DNA of 14,226 bases from an uncultured Acetatifactor sp. (lineage in GTDB: Bacteria > Bacillota > Clostridia > Lachnospirales > Lachnospiraceae). The notes under the pieces are model-generated. The model saw only the letters and a list, made by a program, of their open reading frames with translations, did not search any database and was not told the DNA's origin. Positions 6,068-12,816 of this stretch are shown piece by piece. Numbering within the stretch: the first letter of the stretch is position 1; every line of letters begins with the position of its first letter. The translations under genes and the position numbers were made by a program. The stretch is from NCBI GenBank assembly GCA_910589035.1, contig CAJUSI010000064.1, forward strand, positions 1-14,226, written 5' to 3'.

Positions 6068-7170
6068 AGGAACGGAATCATCTTGTGAAAGAAGGTCATT
6101 CCATACAGAAAGGAAATCTCAGAGCCATTCAGGATATTGTGCAGAGGAAAACAGGGGCGGCCGTTACTGCACAGAGAGGGCCGGCAGGCAGTAAAATCAG
6201 GCGGATGGCGATTTTGGCCGCAAGCCTGTTGTGTTTTGTCATATCATGCGCCTTTGCCTATGCAAAATTTTCCGGTCTGAACAGGGATGAAGCGGGATTT
6301 GCGGCGGTCTATCGGGGAGACGGAAAGTTTGATATCGTCATTATCAATGCCTCCGACAGGGAATTGGAGCTGCAGGAGAAGGTGAAGGTCATGAGGTGGT
6401 CCACCGGGGAAGAGGTGGAAGGGGACAGCGGGAAGATACGGATGCAGGGAACGGCGATAGCGCCCCACTCTCAGGGGGTGGTTTCCATTGACATATCGGA
6501 GGGCTATGATGTGGAGGCCATGATGGAGGAAAAGCTGCAGGAGAGGGATGTCTACTATTTTGTCCTGACCAATAACAATTTTGCCTTCGGGCAGGACTGG
6601 ATGTGTTCCTTTGATTTTGAGATCCGGCAGACAGAAGATATCATGGACAGAATGCGCGATTCTATGGAACAAAGGGCAGAGAGAGAAAGGGAGAGACAGG
6701 AGGCGGAAGAAAAACAGTATGGAACCGGAGAGCTGATGAATCCGGCCTGGATCTGGCCTACGGTAAGCCGGGATGTGTCCAGCAGTTTTGGTATACAGGA
6801 AAACGGCATATATTCGGGTCATGTGAATATCTGCGGGATGGCCGGGGATGAAATCTATGCAGTGGCGGATGGGACAGTGACAGAGGCTGCGTATGAGAGC
6901 GGTGCGGGAAACTTCATCGTAGTGGACCTGGGAGAGGGCGTCACGGTGAAATACGGGCATCTGAAGGAGATCAGGGTGTCCGAAGGAGAGGAAGTAAAGC
7001 AGGGGCAGGTGATCGCGACAATGGGCACAACCGGTATGGCCACAGGACCTAACCTGCTGTTTGCGATAAGCGTGGACGGGGAGGAAGTCAACCCGTTTGC
7101 GGAAGCCGTGGATGGGGAGGAGGATTACCCGTCTGCGGTAAGCGCGGACGGGAAGGAAGATAAGGAGTAG
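6064..7170 (+). CDS. Membrane-anchored protein with a degenerate LytM (M23) domain; candidate anti-sigma factor
   Basis: The 368 residues run as follows: a basic cytoplasmic tail (1-46), one transmembrane helix (about 48-68), an extracellular domain (about 75-190), a charged, probably coiled stretch (191-220), a LytM/peptidase M23 fold (about 228-345) and an acidic tail with repeated DGEED/DGKED. The fold is clear (IYAVADGTV, GNFIVVDLGEGVTVKYGHL, VIATMGTTGMATGP), but by alignment to the usual HxGxD...HxH pattern the zinc ligands have become Ser251, Asn255 and Leu332. Only His299 of YGHL remains, so it should not cleave peptidoglycan. The start is set by AGGGAGGAG at 6048-6056 and the four-base overlap with the sigma gene. 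Position, topology and short cytoplasmic tail suggest an anti-sigma factor or sensor; no known anti-sigma domain is recognised, so this is an inference. Confidence 0.85.
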   Translation: MKERNHLVKEGHSIQKGNLRAIQDIVQRKTGAAVTAQRGPAGSKIRRMAILAASLLCFVISCAFAYAKFSGLNRDEAGFAAVYRGDGKFDIVIINASDRELELQEKVKVMRWSTGEEVEGDSGKIRMQGTAIAPHSQGVVSIDISEGYDVEAMMEEKLQERDVYYFVLTNNNFAFGQDWMCSFDFEIRQTEDIMDRMRDSMEQRAERERERQEAEEKQYGTGELMNPAWIWPTVSRDVSSSFGIQENGIYSGHVNICGMAGDEIYAVADGTVTEAAYESGAGNFIVVDLGEGVTVKYGHLKEIRVSEGEEVKQGQVIATMGTTGMATGPNLLFAISVDGEEVNPFAEAVDGEEDYPSAVSADGKEDKE

Positions 7171-7182
7171 CTTCTTCCCAAA

Positions 7183-8442
7183 ATGAGATTGGATGGAAAC
7201 GGGATGAGTATGGATATGGGTAGAAAAGGTATTATTTTGGCAGGTGTTTTTGTGGTGTACCTTATGACTGCCTGCGCGGAGAGTCCGGACAGTGAGGAGC
7301 GGGGAGGCATAAGGGTTGCGGTGGGGGAGAGTGCAGACCGGGAGAGCCGGAGGGAGGAAGACGCGGTGGGGCGTCCGGCGGATGGGGCGAAGGACTCCGG
7401 GGACGGAAGCGCCTCCGGGGAGTTCCCTGGGGATGGGAATGCCGCCGCGGAGGGCGGTTTTCCGGAGAGCGAAACCGCGGAAAACGGAACCCCGGAGCAT
7501 GCTTTTGAACGGGAGGCATTGGAAATCCTGGAAGAATGTGCAGACGCCAGGATGCAACAGACCATTGAGACCGGGAGCGGGACATTGCTTTCTATCGATG
7601 CTCAGGTGAAGATGGAAGGGATCACCGGGGTGAGCCGGTATGAATATGTCCTGACGGACATTACGGAGGAAATCCGCAGGGCTCTTTTCCGGGCGGTATT
7701 TCCGGAGACGGCGGACCAGGCCGAATATGATGAAAGGAATGATGTCTGGACGCTGGATGTGGATTCTGCCATAAGGAATTATTTTCTATACCAGATCAGC
7801 TATACCAACGGAGGGGCCACCATTCCCGGGGAACAGATTATCGTGCTGGAGAACAGGTATTACGATCTGTACCCTTTTGAGGACAACCGGTTGGCTTCCG
7901 TCTCCCACAGCGGGATAGAGATTGCTGTGGAGGAAGCGGAGGATCGATGCAGGCAGGTGGTGGATTCCCTGGCGGACACGGGGGACTATGGGACGGACTT
8001 TGTCCATGCTTACGGAACCCGGGGGCGGCGTCCCTATCTGAAGCTGGTGTTTAAGCGCATGCTGGACGGCATGCCGGTAACGGCGTATAATGACCTGGCT
8101 TTTCTGTTTGACAATGAGGGTATTGAAAGGGTCTGCGGTTCCCTGTTCTCCGTGGAAGAGTTGGGATTGGACAGGAAACTGCTCTCCCCCGGGGAGGCGG
8201 TGGGAAAGCTGCAGGATCAGGCGGCGTTTCTGAACCTTGAGGGGGCGGACCAGGTGGTAAGCCAGATCGCGCTGGAATATGTGGTAGTCACTTCCCCGGA
8301 GGGACAGATTCTGGTTACGCCGGTCTGGAGATTCCTGCTTGGGAAGGAGGAAGAGGAGAGGAATTTCCTGCGCCAGAAAATCCTGGGCATTGATGCCTTG
8401 ACAGGAGAGCTGATCTGGGAGGAACGGGGGCATACATTATGA
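7183..8442 (+). CDS. Putative lipoprotein, family not recognised
   Basis: The longest form has 419 residues. A hydrophobic signal (about residues 15-30) ends in the lipobox-like LMTAC with Cys31, followed by a long Gly/Glu/Asp-rich disordered linker (about 35-108). A folded region rich in alternating strands and charged helices fills 109-419; it includes two segments resembling the repeated lobes of YycH/YycI-like regulatory proteins, but I do not recognise a family. The start is uncertain: ATG 7183 has AAGGAG 15 bases upstream, while ATGs at 7204, 7210 and 7216 would give a shorter, more typical lipoprotein signal. The gene begins 12 bases after the LytM-like gene and overlaps the first permease by ATGA. 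A substrate-binding or signal-sensing role outside the cell fits the context but is inferred. Confidence 0.8.
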   Translation: MRLDGNGMSMDMGRKGIILAGVFVVYLMTACAESPDSEERGGIRVAVGESADRESRREEDAVGRPADGAKDSGDGSASGEFPGDGNAAAEGGFPESETAENGTPEHAFEREALEILEECADARMQQTIETGSGTLLSIDAQVKMEGITGVSRYEYVLTDITEEIRRALFRAVFPETADQAEYDERNDVWTLDVDSAIRNYFLYQISYTNGGATIPGEQIIVLENRYYDLYPFEDNRLASVSHSGIEIAVEEAEDRCRQVVDSLADTGDYGTDFVHAYGTRGRRPYLKLVFKRMLDGMPVTAYNDLAFLFDNEGIERVCGSLFSVEELGLDRKLLSPGEAVGKLQDQAAFLNLEGADQVVSQIALEYVVVTSPEGQILVTPVWRFLLGKEEEERNFLRQKILGIDALTGELIWEERGHTL

Positions 8443-9260
8443 GCGGATCTCTGGGCAGAAGATTAAAATCAAGTATTTTTTCACTGGCCATGCTGGTGAG
8501 CGTCCTTGTGGGATGCTGGTTCCCTATGTGGAACAGGGTGGCAAATCTGATCAGCTACAACGCCAAATACGGGGCGGGGCTTACCTTCCGGGACATAGGG
8601 GGGATTTTTCTGGAGGATATGGCCATATCCCATTCCCTGAGCGGGTATGACTTGTTTGCGCCGATTCTGGCGGTTCTGCCGGCTGCCGTCATCTTCTGCG
8701 ACGATTATAACAGCGGTTACCTGCGCTCCATTCTGGGAAGGGCCTCCCGGCGTCGGTATCTCAGGGAAACTTTTCTATGCTCTTTTGCGGCGGGAGGGCT
8801 GGCGGTATTTCTTCCCTGTCTTCTGTCGGGGGTGTTTTACCTGGCAAACGGGAGGCTGGATACCCTGGAGAATGTGGACAGCTGGGGGCATTCCACATCA
8901 TTTGACGAAACCGTATATGCCGGGATGCAGTATGTATGGGGCGGCCTGCTGCTGGCCCTGATGCTGCTGGCGCTGGCCTTTTTCTTCGGCGCAATCTGGT
9001 CCGGCGCGGGTTTGCTGGTATCCGTCCTGTTTCCCAACAAATACCTTGCGCTGGCGGCGCCCTTTGCCCTTTATTTTTCCCTGCACCTGCTCCTCTACCG
9101 GACGGGAGCCCTGCTGGTGTTCAGCCCGGTCAATATGCTGATGCCGAATACGGTGTTCATTCCTTTTCCCCTGTATCCTCTGCTCTATGAGACGGTGCTT
9201 TTGGGAGTCATAGGCGTTTTGTTTTTCCGATTGGCGGAAAGGAGGCTGTGGGATGTTTAA
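8439..9260 (+). CDS. ABC-2-type membrane protein, first of three
   Basis: This 273-residue protein has about six transmembrane helices (near 14-32, 70-88, 110-133, 163-190, 195-222 and 245-264). After the second helix comes the segment FCDDYNSGYLRSILGRASRR, which matches the cytoplasmic E...G..R..L..p.sR loop of ABC-2 permeases in peptide and antibiotic export systems (BcrB/LanE/LanG type). Its ATG overlaps the stop of the upstream lipoprotein (ATGA at 8439-8442), with GGGAGGAA at 8417-8424. Its own end overlaps the next permease by eight bases. Substrate is unknown. It most likely forms a heteromeric channel with the two following proteins and the ATPase at 11085. Confidence 0.85.
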   Translation: MSGSLGRRLKSSIFSLAMLVSVLVGCWFPMWNRVANLISYNAKYGAGLTFRDIGGIFLEDMAISHSLSGYDLFAPILAVLPAAVIFCDDYNSGYLRSILGRASRRRYLRETFLCSFAAGGLAVFLPCLLSGVFYLANGRLDTLENVDSWGHSTSFDETVYAGMQYVWGGLLLALMLLALAFFFGAIWSGAGLLVSVLFPNKYLALAAPFALYFSLHLLLYRTGALLVFSPVNMLMPNTVFIPFPLYPLLYETVLLGVIGVLFFRLAERRLWDV

Positions 9261-10101
9261 GATATGCCTGCACCAGCTGCGGACGGCATGGGGCTCGGGC
9301 CGTTTTTATCTTGGGCTTTTCCTGGGATGTGCCATACATATTTCGGGCATCCTGCCGCTGCAGGAATACGCGGCGGGAATTGGCAGACACCTGGGCATAG
9401 GGGAAGGGTTTATCTATTTTTGCTGCGAAAGGTATGCCCTGTCGGCAGCCTTTCTGGGGATTGTGTTTTTGGTCTCGGATATTCCTTTTTCCTCGGAAAA
9501 TGAGACCTACACCCTGCTTCGGGTTTCCCGCAGAAAATGGCTGGCAGGGAAAGTACTGTATCTGTCCGCCGTCTGCATCCTGTTCTATCTGGCGGTATTT
9601 CTGGCGGGGGCGGCGTTCCTTTCCGGGAATGCCTTTGGGGGGAATTTCTGGAGCGAGCCCTTTTACTATCTGGCCCGGGGGATGATTGTCGAAGATTGCA
9701 GCGCTTATTTCCCGTATCCCCATATTCTGCTGCTTTGTCCTGCGCAGGCGGTTCTTGCGGGCTTTGCGCTGGCGTACGGGTATGGCTTCGTCATGAGCCT
9801 GTTCCTTTTTTTCTGCAATCTCAAGCTCCCCAAAACCCTGGGATACGCGGCTGTCATGCTGGTTCATGCGGTATTTTATATGGTGCCAGGCGTATTTCAG
9901 TCCAGTTATTATGCGAGGTATTCCCTGCTGGGGCAGAGCCTGCTGATGTACCACAGCGTACAGGGGGAGTATGGGGAGCTGCTGCCCAGCCTTCGGCAGT
10001 CTTTTATGGTTTTCGGAGGGGTGACCGTGGTTTTGCTGCTTTTTATTTTTAAGAGCATCCGGGGGTACGATTTCAGGATAACAGTGGGGACAAGGCAATG
10101 A
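9253..10101 (+). CDS. ABC-2-type membrane protein, second of three
   Basis: This 282-residue protein has about six hydrophobic helices (near 17-36, 60-80, 97-126, 158-185, 195-213 and 253-272). The same coupling-loop pattern appears after helix 2, as FSSENETYTLLRVSRRKW followed by LAGK, although overall similarity to its neighbours is low, suggesting old duplication and strong divergence. AAAGGAGG at 9238-9245 sits seven bases before ATG 9253 inside the end of the previous gene, and the stop overlaps the next start (ATGA at 10098-10101). It probably forms a transport complex with its neighbours; the substrate cannot be read from sequence. Confidence 0.85.
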   Translation: MFKICLHQLRTAWGSGRFYLGLFLGCAIHISGILPLQEYAAGIGRHLGIGEGFIYFCCERYALSAAFLGIVFLVSDIPFSSENETYTLLRVSRRKWLAGKVLYLSAVCILFYLAVFLAGAAFLSGNAFGGNFWSEPFYYLARGMIVEDCSAYFPYPHILLLCPAQAVLAGFALAYGYGFVMSLFLFFCNLKLPKTLGYAAVMLVHAVFYMVPGVFQSSYYARYSLLGQSLLMYHSVQGEYGELLPSLRQSFMVFGGVTVVLLLFIFKSIRGYDFRITVGTRQ

Positions 10102-10796
10102 AGGGGAAAATGATTGGCCGCATACTGGACAGACGGGCGGTTCTGCTTTACCTTTCTGCCTGGCTGCTGCTCTTTGCGGTTACGCCGGGGCAGCGGGGAG
10201 CAATGGACGTGCTGGGGGGATTTTCTCCCCGGGGAAGCAGGGGGCTGGACATTCCGGGAATCATGCGCTGGAATCTGTGCGTGCTGCCGCCGGTTGCCGC
10301 CAGTATCCTTTTCGTGGAGACGGAAATGGGGGCTCTCAGGAACTTTACCATGATGAGGGCGAAAAATGCGAAAAGGTGGTTCCTTATGCGGTTTACGGCC
10401 ATTGCTGCAGCCAACCTTATTTTTCTGCTCCCGTTTACGGGGACGGCGGAAGCGTTGATGGGGCGGGGGGAGGTTGGAAGTGGACGTTTTTTCGTATTCC
10501 TGATTTTGTTCTTTGGACATAGCTTTGTGATGTCCATGGTCTCCGTGGCTTTCTTCGCCGGCAGGGGAGGGATCAGGGCCTCCGTCATTTCCTTTCTGAC
10601 AGTGGAAGGAGTTATGGTGGTCATCGGGAATGCTTTTCCCCCGGCGGCAGCCTGTCTGCCGCCTTATTGGGGAATGATACGGCAGGTGGAGGAAGCGTAT
10701 GACGGCGGAGGTCTTTATCCGGCGCTGATTATGGGAGCCACGGCGGCAGCCATTGCCGGTTCGGCTGTATTTATCATAAGGAGCCTGCGGGCGTGA
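10098..10796 (+). CDS. ABC-2-type membrane protein, third of three
   Basis: The smallest of the three membrane proteins (232 residues) has about six hydrophobic helices (near 14-29, 60-76, 98-116, 128-150, 155-178 and 206-228). The coupling-loop motif recurs as VETEMGALRNFTMMRAKNAK after helix 2, which argues that all three proteins share one fold. It is shorter than the others, mostly in the outer loops. Its start overlaps the previous stop by ATGA and has only a weak SD, so translation is probably coupled. Its TGA stop (10794-10796) is in the same frame as the downstream ATPase, and there is no further stop between them. Three different permease subunits with one ATPase is unusual; LanFEG systems have two. 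Confidence 0.8.
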   Translation: MKGKMIGRILDRRAVLLYLSAWLLLFAVTPGQRGAMDVLGGFSPRGSRGLDIPGIMRWNLCVLPPVAASILFVETEMGALRNFTMMRAKNAKRWFLMRFTAIAAANLIFLLPFTGTAEALMGRGEVGSGRFFVFLILFFGHSFVMSMVSVAFFAGRGGIRASVISFLTVEGVMVVIGNAFPPAAACLPPYWGMIRQVEEAYDGGGLYPALIMGATAAAIAGSAVFIIRSLRA

Positions 10797-11084
10797 AAGG
10801 AAAGCGGTGCATGGCGGGGAAGATTCGTCTCGTTCATTCAGGAGGCTTCCTTACAGGGCGGAGCTGCCTGCTCTAAGGAAGCTTTGTATCCCAAGGAAGC
10901 CAGGTATTCTAAAGAAGCTTTGTGTCCTAAGAAAGCCAGGTATCTCAAAGAAGCTTTGTATCCTAAGGAAGTCCGGTATCCTAAAGAAGCTTTGTATCCT
11001 GAGGGAACTAAGTATCCTAAAGAAGCCTTGATCCCTGGGAAGAAGAATGGGAAGCCGCGCCGGCACGGCGGAAACGGGGTAAAA
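10797..11084 (+). other. Stop-free linker between permease and ATPase, in one frame
   Basis: The gap holds 96 sense codons in the frame of both the preceding permease and the following ATPase, so only the permease TGA separates them. Before the repeats it contains AAAGGAAAG (10796-10804) ahead of ATG 10811, which would start a 21-residue peptide in another frame (stop at 10874-10876), and GTG 10807, which starts a 74-residue frame through the repeats. An exact AGGAGG (10840-10845) has no start codon in range after it. I see no promoter or terminator. After the repeats a Lys/Arg/Gly-rich stretch (about 11031-11084) leads into the ATPase. Confidence 0.7.
10869..11030 (+). repeat. Nine tandem 18-bp repeats (hexapeptide minisatellite)
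   Basis: Nine consecutive 18-bp units occupy this stretch without spacers. They alternate between two types, roughly tatcctaaggaagccagg and tatcctaaagaagctttg, so the higher-order period is 36 bp (about 4.5 copies). In the frame shared with the flanking genes the units read Tyr-Pro-Lys-Glu-Ala-Arg/Leu, with variants such as YSKEAL, CPKKAR, YLKEAL and YPEGTK. The unit is a multiple of three, so copy-number change would keep the frame. Every second unit holds a gaagctt (HindIII) site, and several hold an AAGGA close to a TTG. Differences among copies show it is not a very recent expansion. Confidence 0.9.
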
Positions 11085-11726
11085 ATGGAGAATATAATTG
11101 TTGTGGAAGATCTGGTCAAGTCCTATCGGGGCATCAAGGTGCTGGATCATGTGGATATTTCTTTTGAGAAGGGGAAGATTCACGGCATTACGGGCAGGAA
11201 CGGGTCCGGCAAGACGGTCCTTATCAAGACAATATGCGGCCTGGTACAGCCGGAGAAAGGACGTGTGTGGGTGAACGGCAAGGAGATTGGAAGGGATGTG
11301 GATTTCCCGGAAAATACGGGTGTCATCATAGAGGCGCCGGGGTTTCTGCCCTCTTTAAGCGCCTATAAGAATCTGGACTATCTGGCGTCGCTGAGGAACG
11401 TGATCGGGAAAGAACAGATCCGCGACGCCATATACGCAGTGGGGCTTGAACCGGACGATAAGAAGCATGTGGGGAAGTATTCCCTGGGAATGAAACAGCG
11501 CCTGGGCATAGCGCAGGCCATCATGGAGGATCCGGAGATATTGATACTGGACGAACCCATGAACGCCCTGGACAAAAGCGGCACCGCGGAAATCAGGGAG
11601 CTGCTGCTGCACCTGAAAGAAAGAGGGAAAACCATACTGCTTGTGTCCCACAATCCGGAGGATATCCGCATGCTGTGCGATACGGTACAGGAAATGGATG
11701 GGGGGAGGCTGCTTTCCGCTTTATAA
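11085..11726 (+). CDS. ABC transporter ATP-binding protein, E-loop (LanF/BcrA-like) type
   Basis: This 213-residue nucleotide-binding domain powers the transporter formed by the three preceding membrane proteins. Walker A is GRNGSGKT (37-44), the signature is YSLGMKQR (132-139), Walker B is ILILDEP (152-158), the D-loop is ALD (161-163) and the H-loop His is 189. Where most ABC proteins have Gln in the Q-loop, this one has Glu83 (GVIIEAPGF), a hallmark of lantibiotic-immunity LanF and bacitracin BcrA ATPases. ATG 11085 is chosen because the protein then begins exactly at the family start (MENIIVVEDLVKSY); the SD is weak (GGGGT). The frame is open upstream through the hexapeptide repeats to TTG 10884 and beyond, so an N-terminally extended form cannot be excluded. 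Its stop shares TTATAA with the convergent gene. Confidence 0.93.
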   Translation: MENIIVVEDLVKSYRGIKVLDHVDISFEKGKIHGITGRNGSGKTVLIKTICGLVQPEKGRVWVNGKEIGRDVDFPENTGVIIEAPGFLPSLSAYKNLDYLASLRNVIGKEQIRDAIYAVGLEPDDKKHVGKYSLGMKQRLGIAQAIMEDPEILILDEPMNALDKSGTAEIRELLLHLKERGKTILLVSHNPEDIRMLCDTVQEMDGGRLLSAL

Positions 11727-12582
11727 CTCGGATACCATGGTGAGCTCCCCCAGATGCATATCCTCAAATACAACATCGGGAGCCTTGCTGCAATACACGG
11801 CACAGTTTTCCGGTATTTCATATACGGCACGCGCGGGGGCGGTATCCATGGTACGCCCCTTCAGCTCTATGTTTTCGGACGGCTTCAGGGCAACATCAAT
11901 GTCGCGGAAGGTGATTCCTTCCATATTGCTGCCGGTGCCCGCAATGGCAATGGCATTTTCGGAGGTACAGGTAATGCCCCGGAAGTGAATATTTCTGAAA
12001 TTTACTTTGGTGTCACGCAGGGGCTTTTGCTCCGCCGGGATATGGAAATCGTGTTGGATGCCCAGAATATAGATGGGCTCGCCGTTTCCCCACCAGTTTC
12101 CTGCGGCAATGCGGGTATCGATGATCATATTTTTTACCCGCACATTTTCAATCAGTCCGCATTCCGGATTGGACATAAAGCAGAGGCCGCGGTTGCTTTC
12201 CTTGACAATGACATTATCGATCAGCACATTTCTGATATGACTGTAGATATAGCCCACGGCGATTGCCTTGGAGCATGTCTTCAGAACACAGTTGGTAATC
12301 ACCACATCTTCACAGGGCTTTTGCCAGTTGGTGATTGCAGTCAGGGCAATACAGTCGTCCCCGCTTTCGATATTGCAGTCGGAGACAATAACCCCTTTAC
12401 AGCTGCAGACATGCAGGCCGTCGTCATTGGGGATGTTCAGATCGGTTCTGACAGTCAGGCCATGTACTTTAATATCCTCGCATTCGCTGAAGGTGACGGT
12501 CCAGCAGGGGGAATCTCTGATGGTGACACCCTTCAGAGCAATATGCTTCACGTTATGGAAAAAACCGACTGGCTTGGCCTGT
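11721..12582 (-). pseudogene. GH28-like right-handed beta-helix protein, N-terminally truncated and frameshifted
   Basis: On the minus strand, about 276 residues match the C-terminal two-thirds of GH28-family beta-helix proteins: GVTIRDSPCWTV, PNDDGLHVCSCKGV, SGDDCIAL, YSHIRNVLIDN, ESNRGLCF and GNWWGNGEP. The acidic pairs of the active region are present, but the GHG histidine of true polygalacturonases is not seen (CSKAIAVG lies there), as in the atypical branch of the family, so the substrate is uncertain. The frame opens only at a GTG (12551) that is itself family sequence. Upstream similarity (RPSQSVF) continues in another frame, consistent with loss of one base in the A6 run at 12559-12564. 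The usual first 100-150 residues are absent. It converges on the ABC ATPase gene, with overlapping stop codons. Confidence 0.8.
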
Positions 12583-12816
12583 CGTCAAAACTGTAGGGCG
12601 GAATCCTGCCGGGGGGCGGCGCCCTGGGAGACAGCAGCATTCAGCCGGCTGTCAGGACAATGGAGGAGCATTGGGTGGGGTAAAAAGGGAATTGCCCATT
12701 CTCTGCGGCTTTCGCAGTCTCTTCTCCCCCGTCTCCTTCAGCCGACGCCGCCGTCGCTCAACCGCTTTGATCCGGTCCAGGGTCCTTTCGTCGCCATAAG
12801 GGGAAAGCGGCTTTAA
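12583..12816. other. Junction region between two truncated divergent genes
   Basis: These roughly 230 bases separate the 5'-truncated GH28-like gene (minus) from the 5'-truncated URO-D-family gene (plus). I find no part of either missing N-terminus, no promoter, no terminator and no transposase. The minus strand carries a short open frame (ATG at 12825, stop at 12652) for a very basic 57-residue peptide containing VERRRRRLKETGEKRLRK. It could be a fragment of a lost gene or chance, and I do not call it. Confidence 0.45.

Noticed and set aside
6244..7557. Minus-strand 437-codon open frame
   Set aside because: It is antisense to the LytM-like gene and the next lipoprotein, is rich in His, Pro and Arg, shows no domain, and is explained by the codon bias of the plus-strand genes.
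9208..10098. Minus-strand 296-codon open frame
   Set aside because: It is antisense to the second membrane protein, rich in Gln, Lys and Pro, and without start signals or known motifs.
10794..10796. Selenocysteine codon at the permease TGA
   Set aside because: No selenocysteine-insertion hairpin is recognisable just downstream, and the permease ends at a normal place for its family. Readthrough is kept only as a question.
10869..11030. CRISPR array
   Set aside because: The 18-bp units are directly adjacent with no spacers, and there are no cas genes; it is a coding-phase minisatellite.
11754..12596. Plus-strand 280-codon open frame
   Set aside because: It is the shadow of the GH28-like gene on the minus strand, whose beta-helix motifs are unmistakable.
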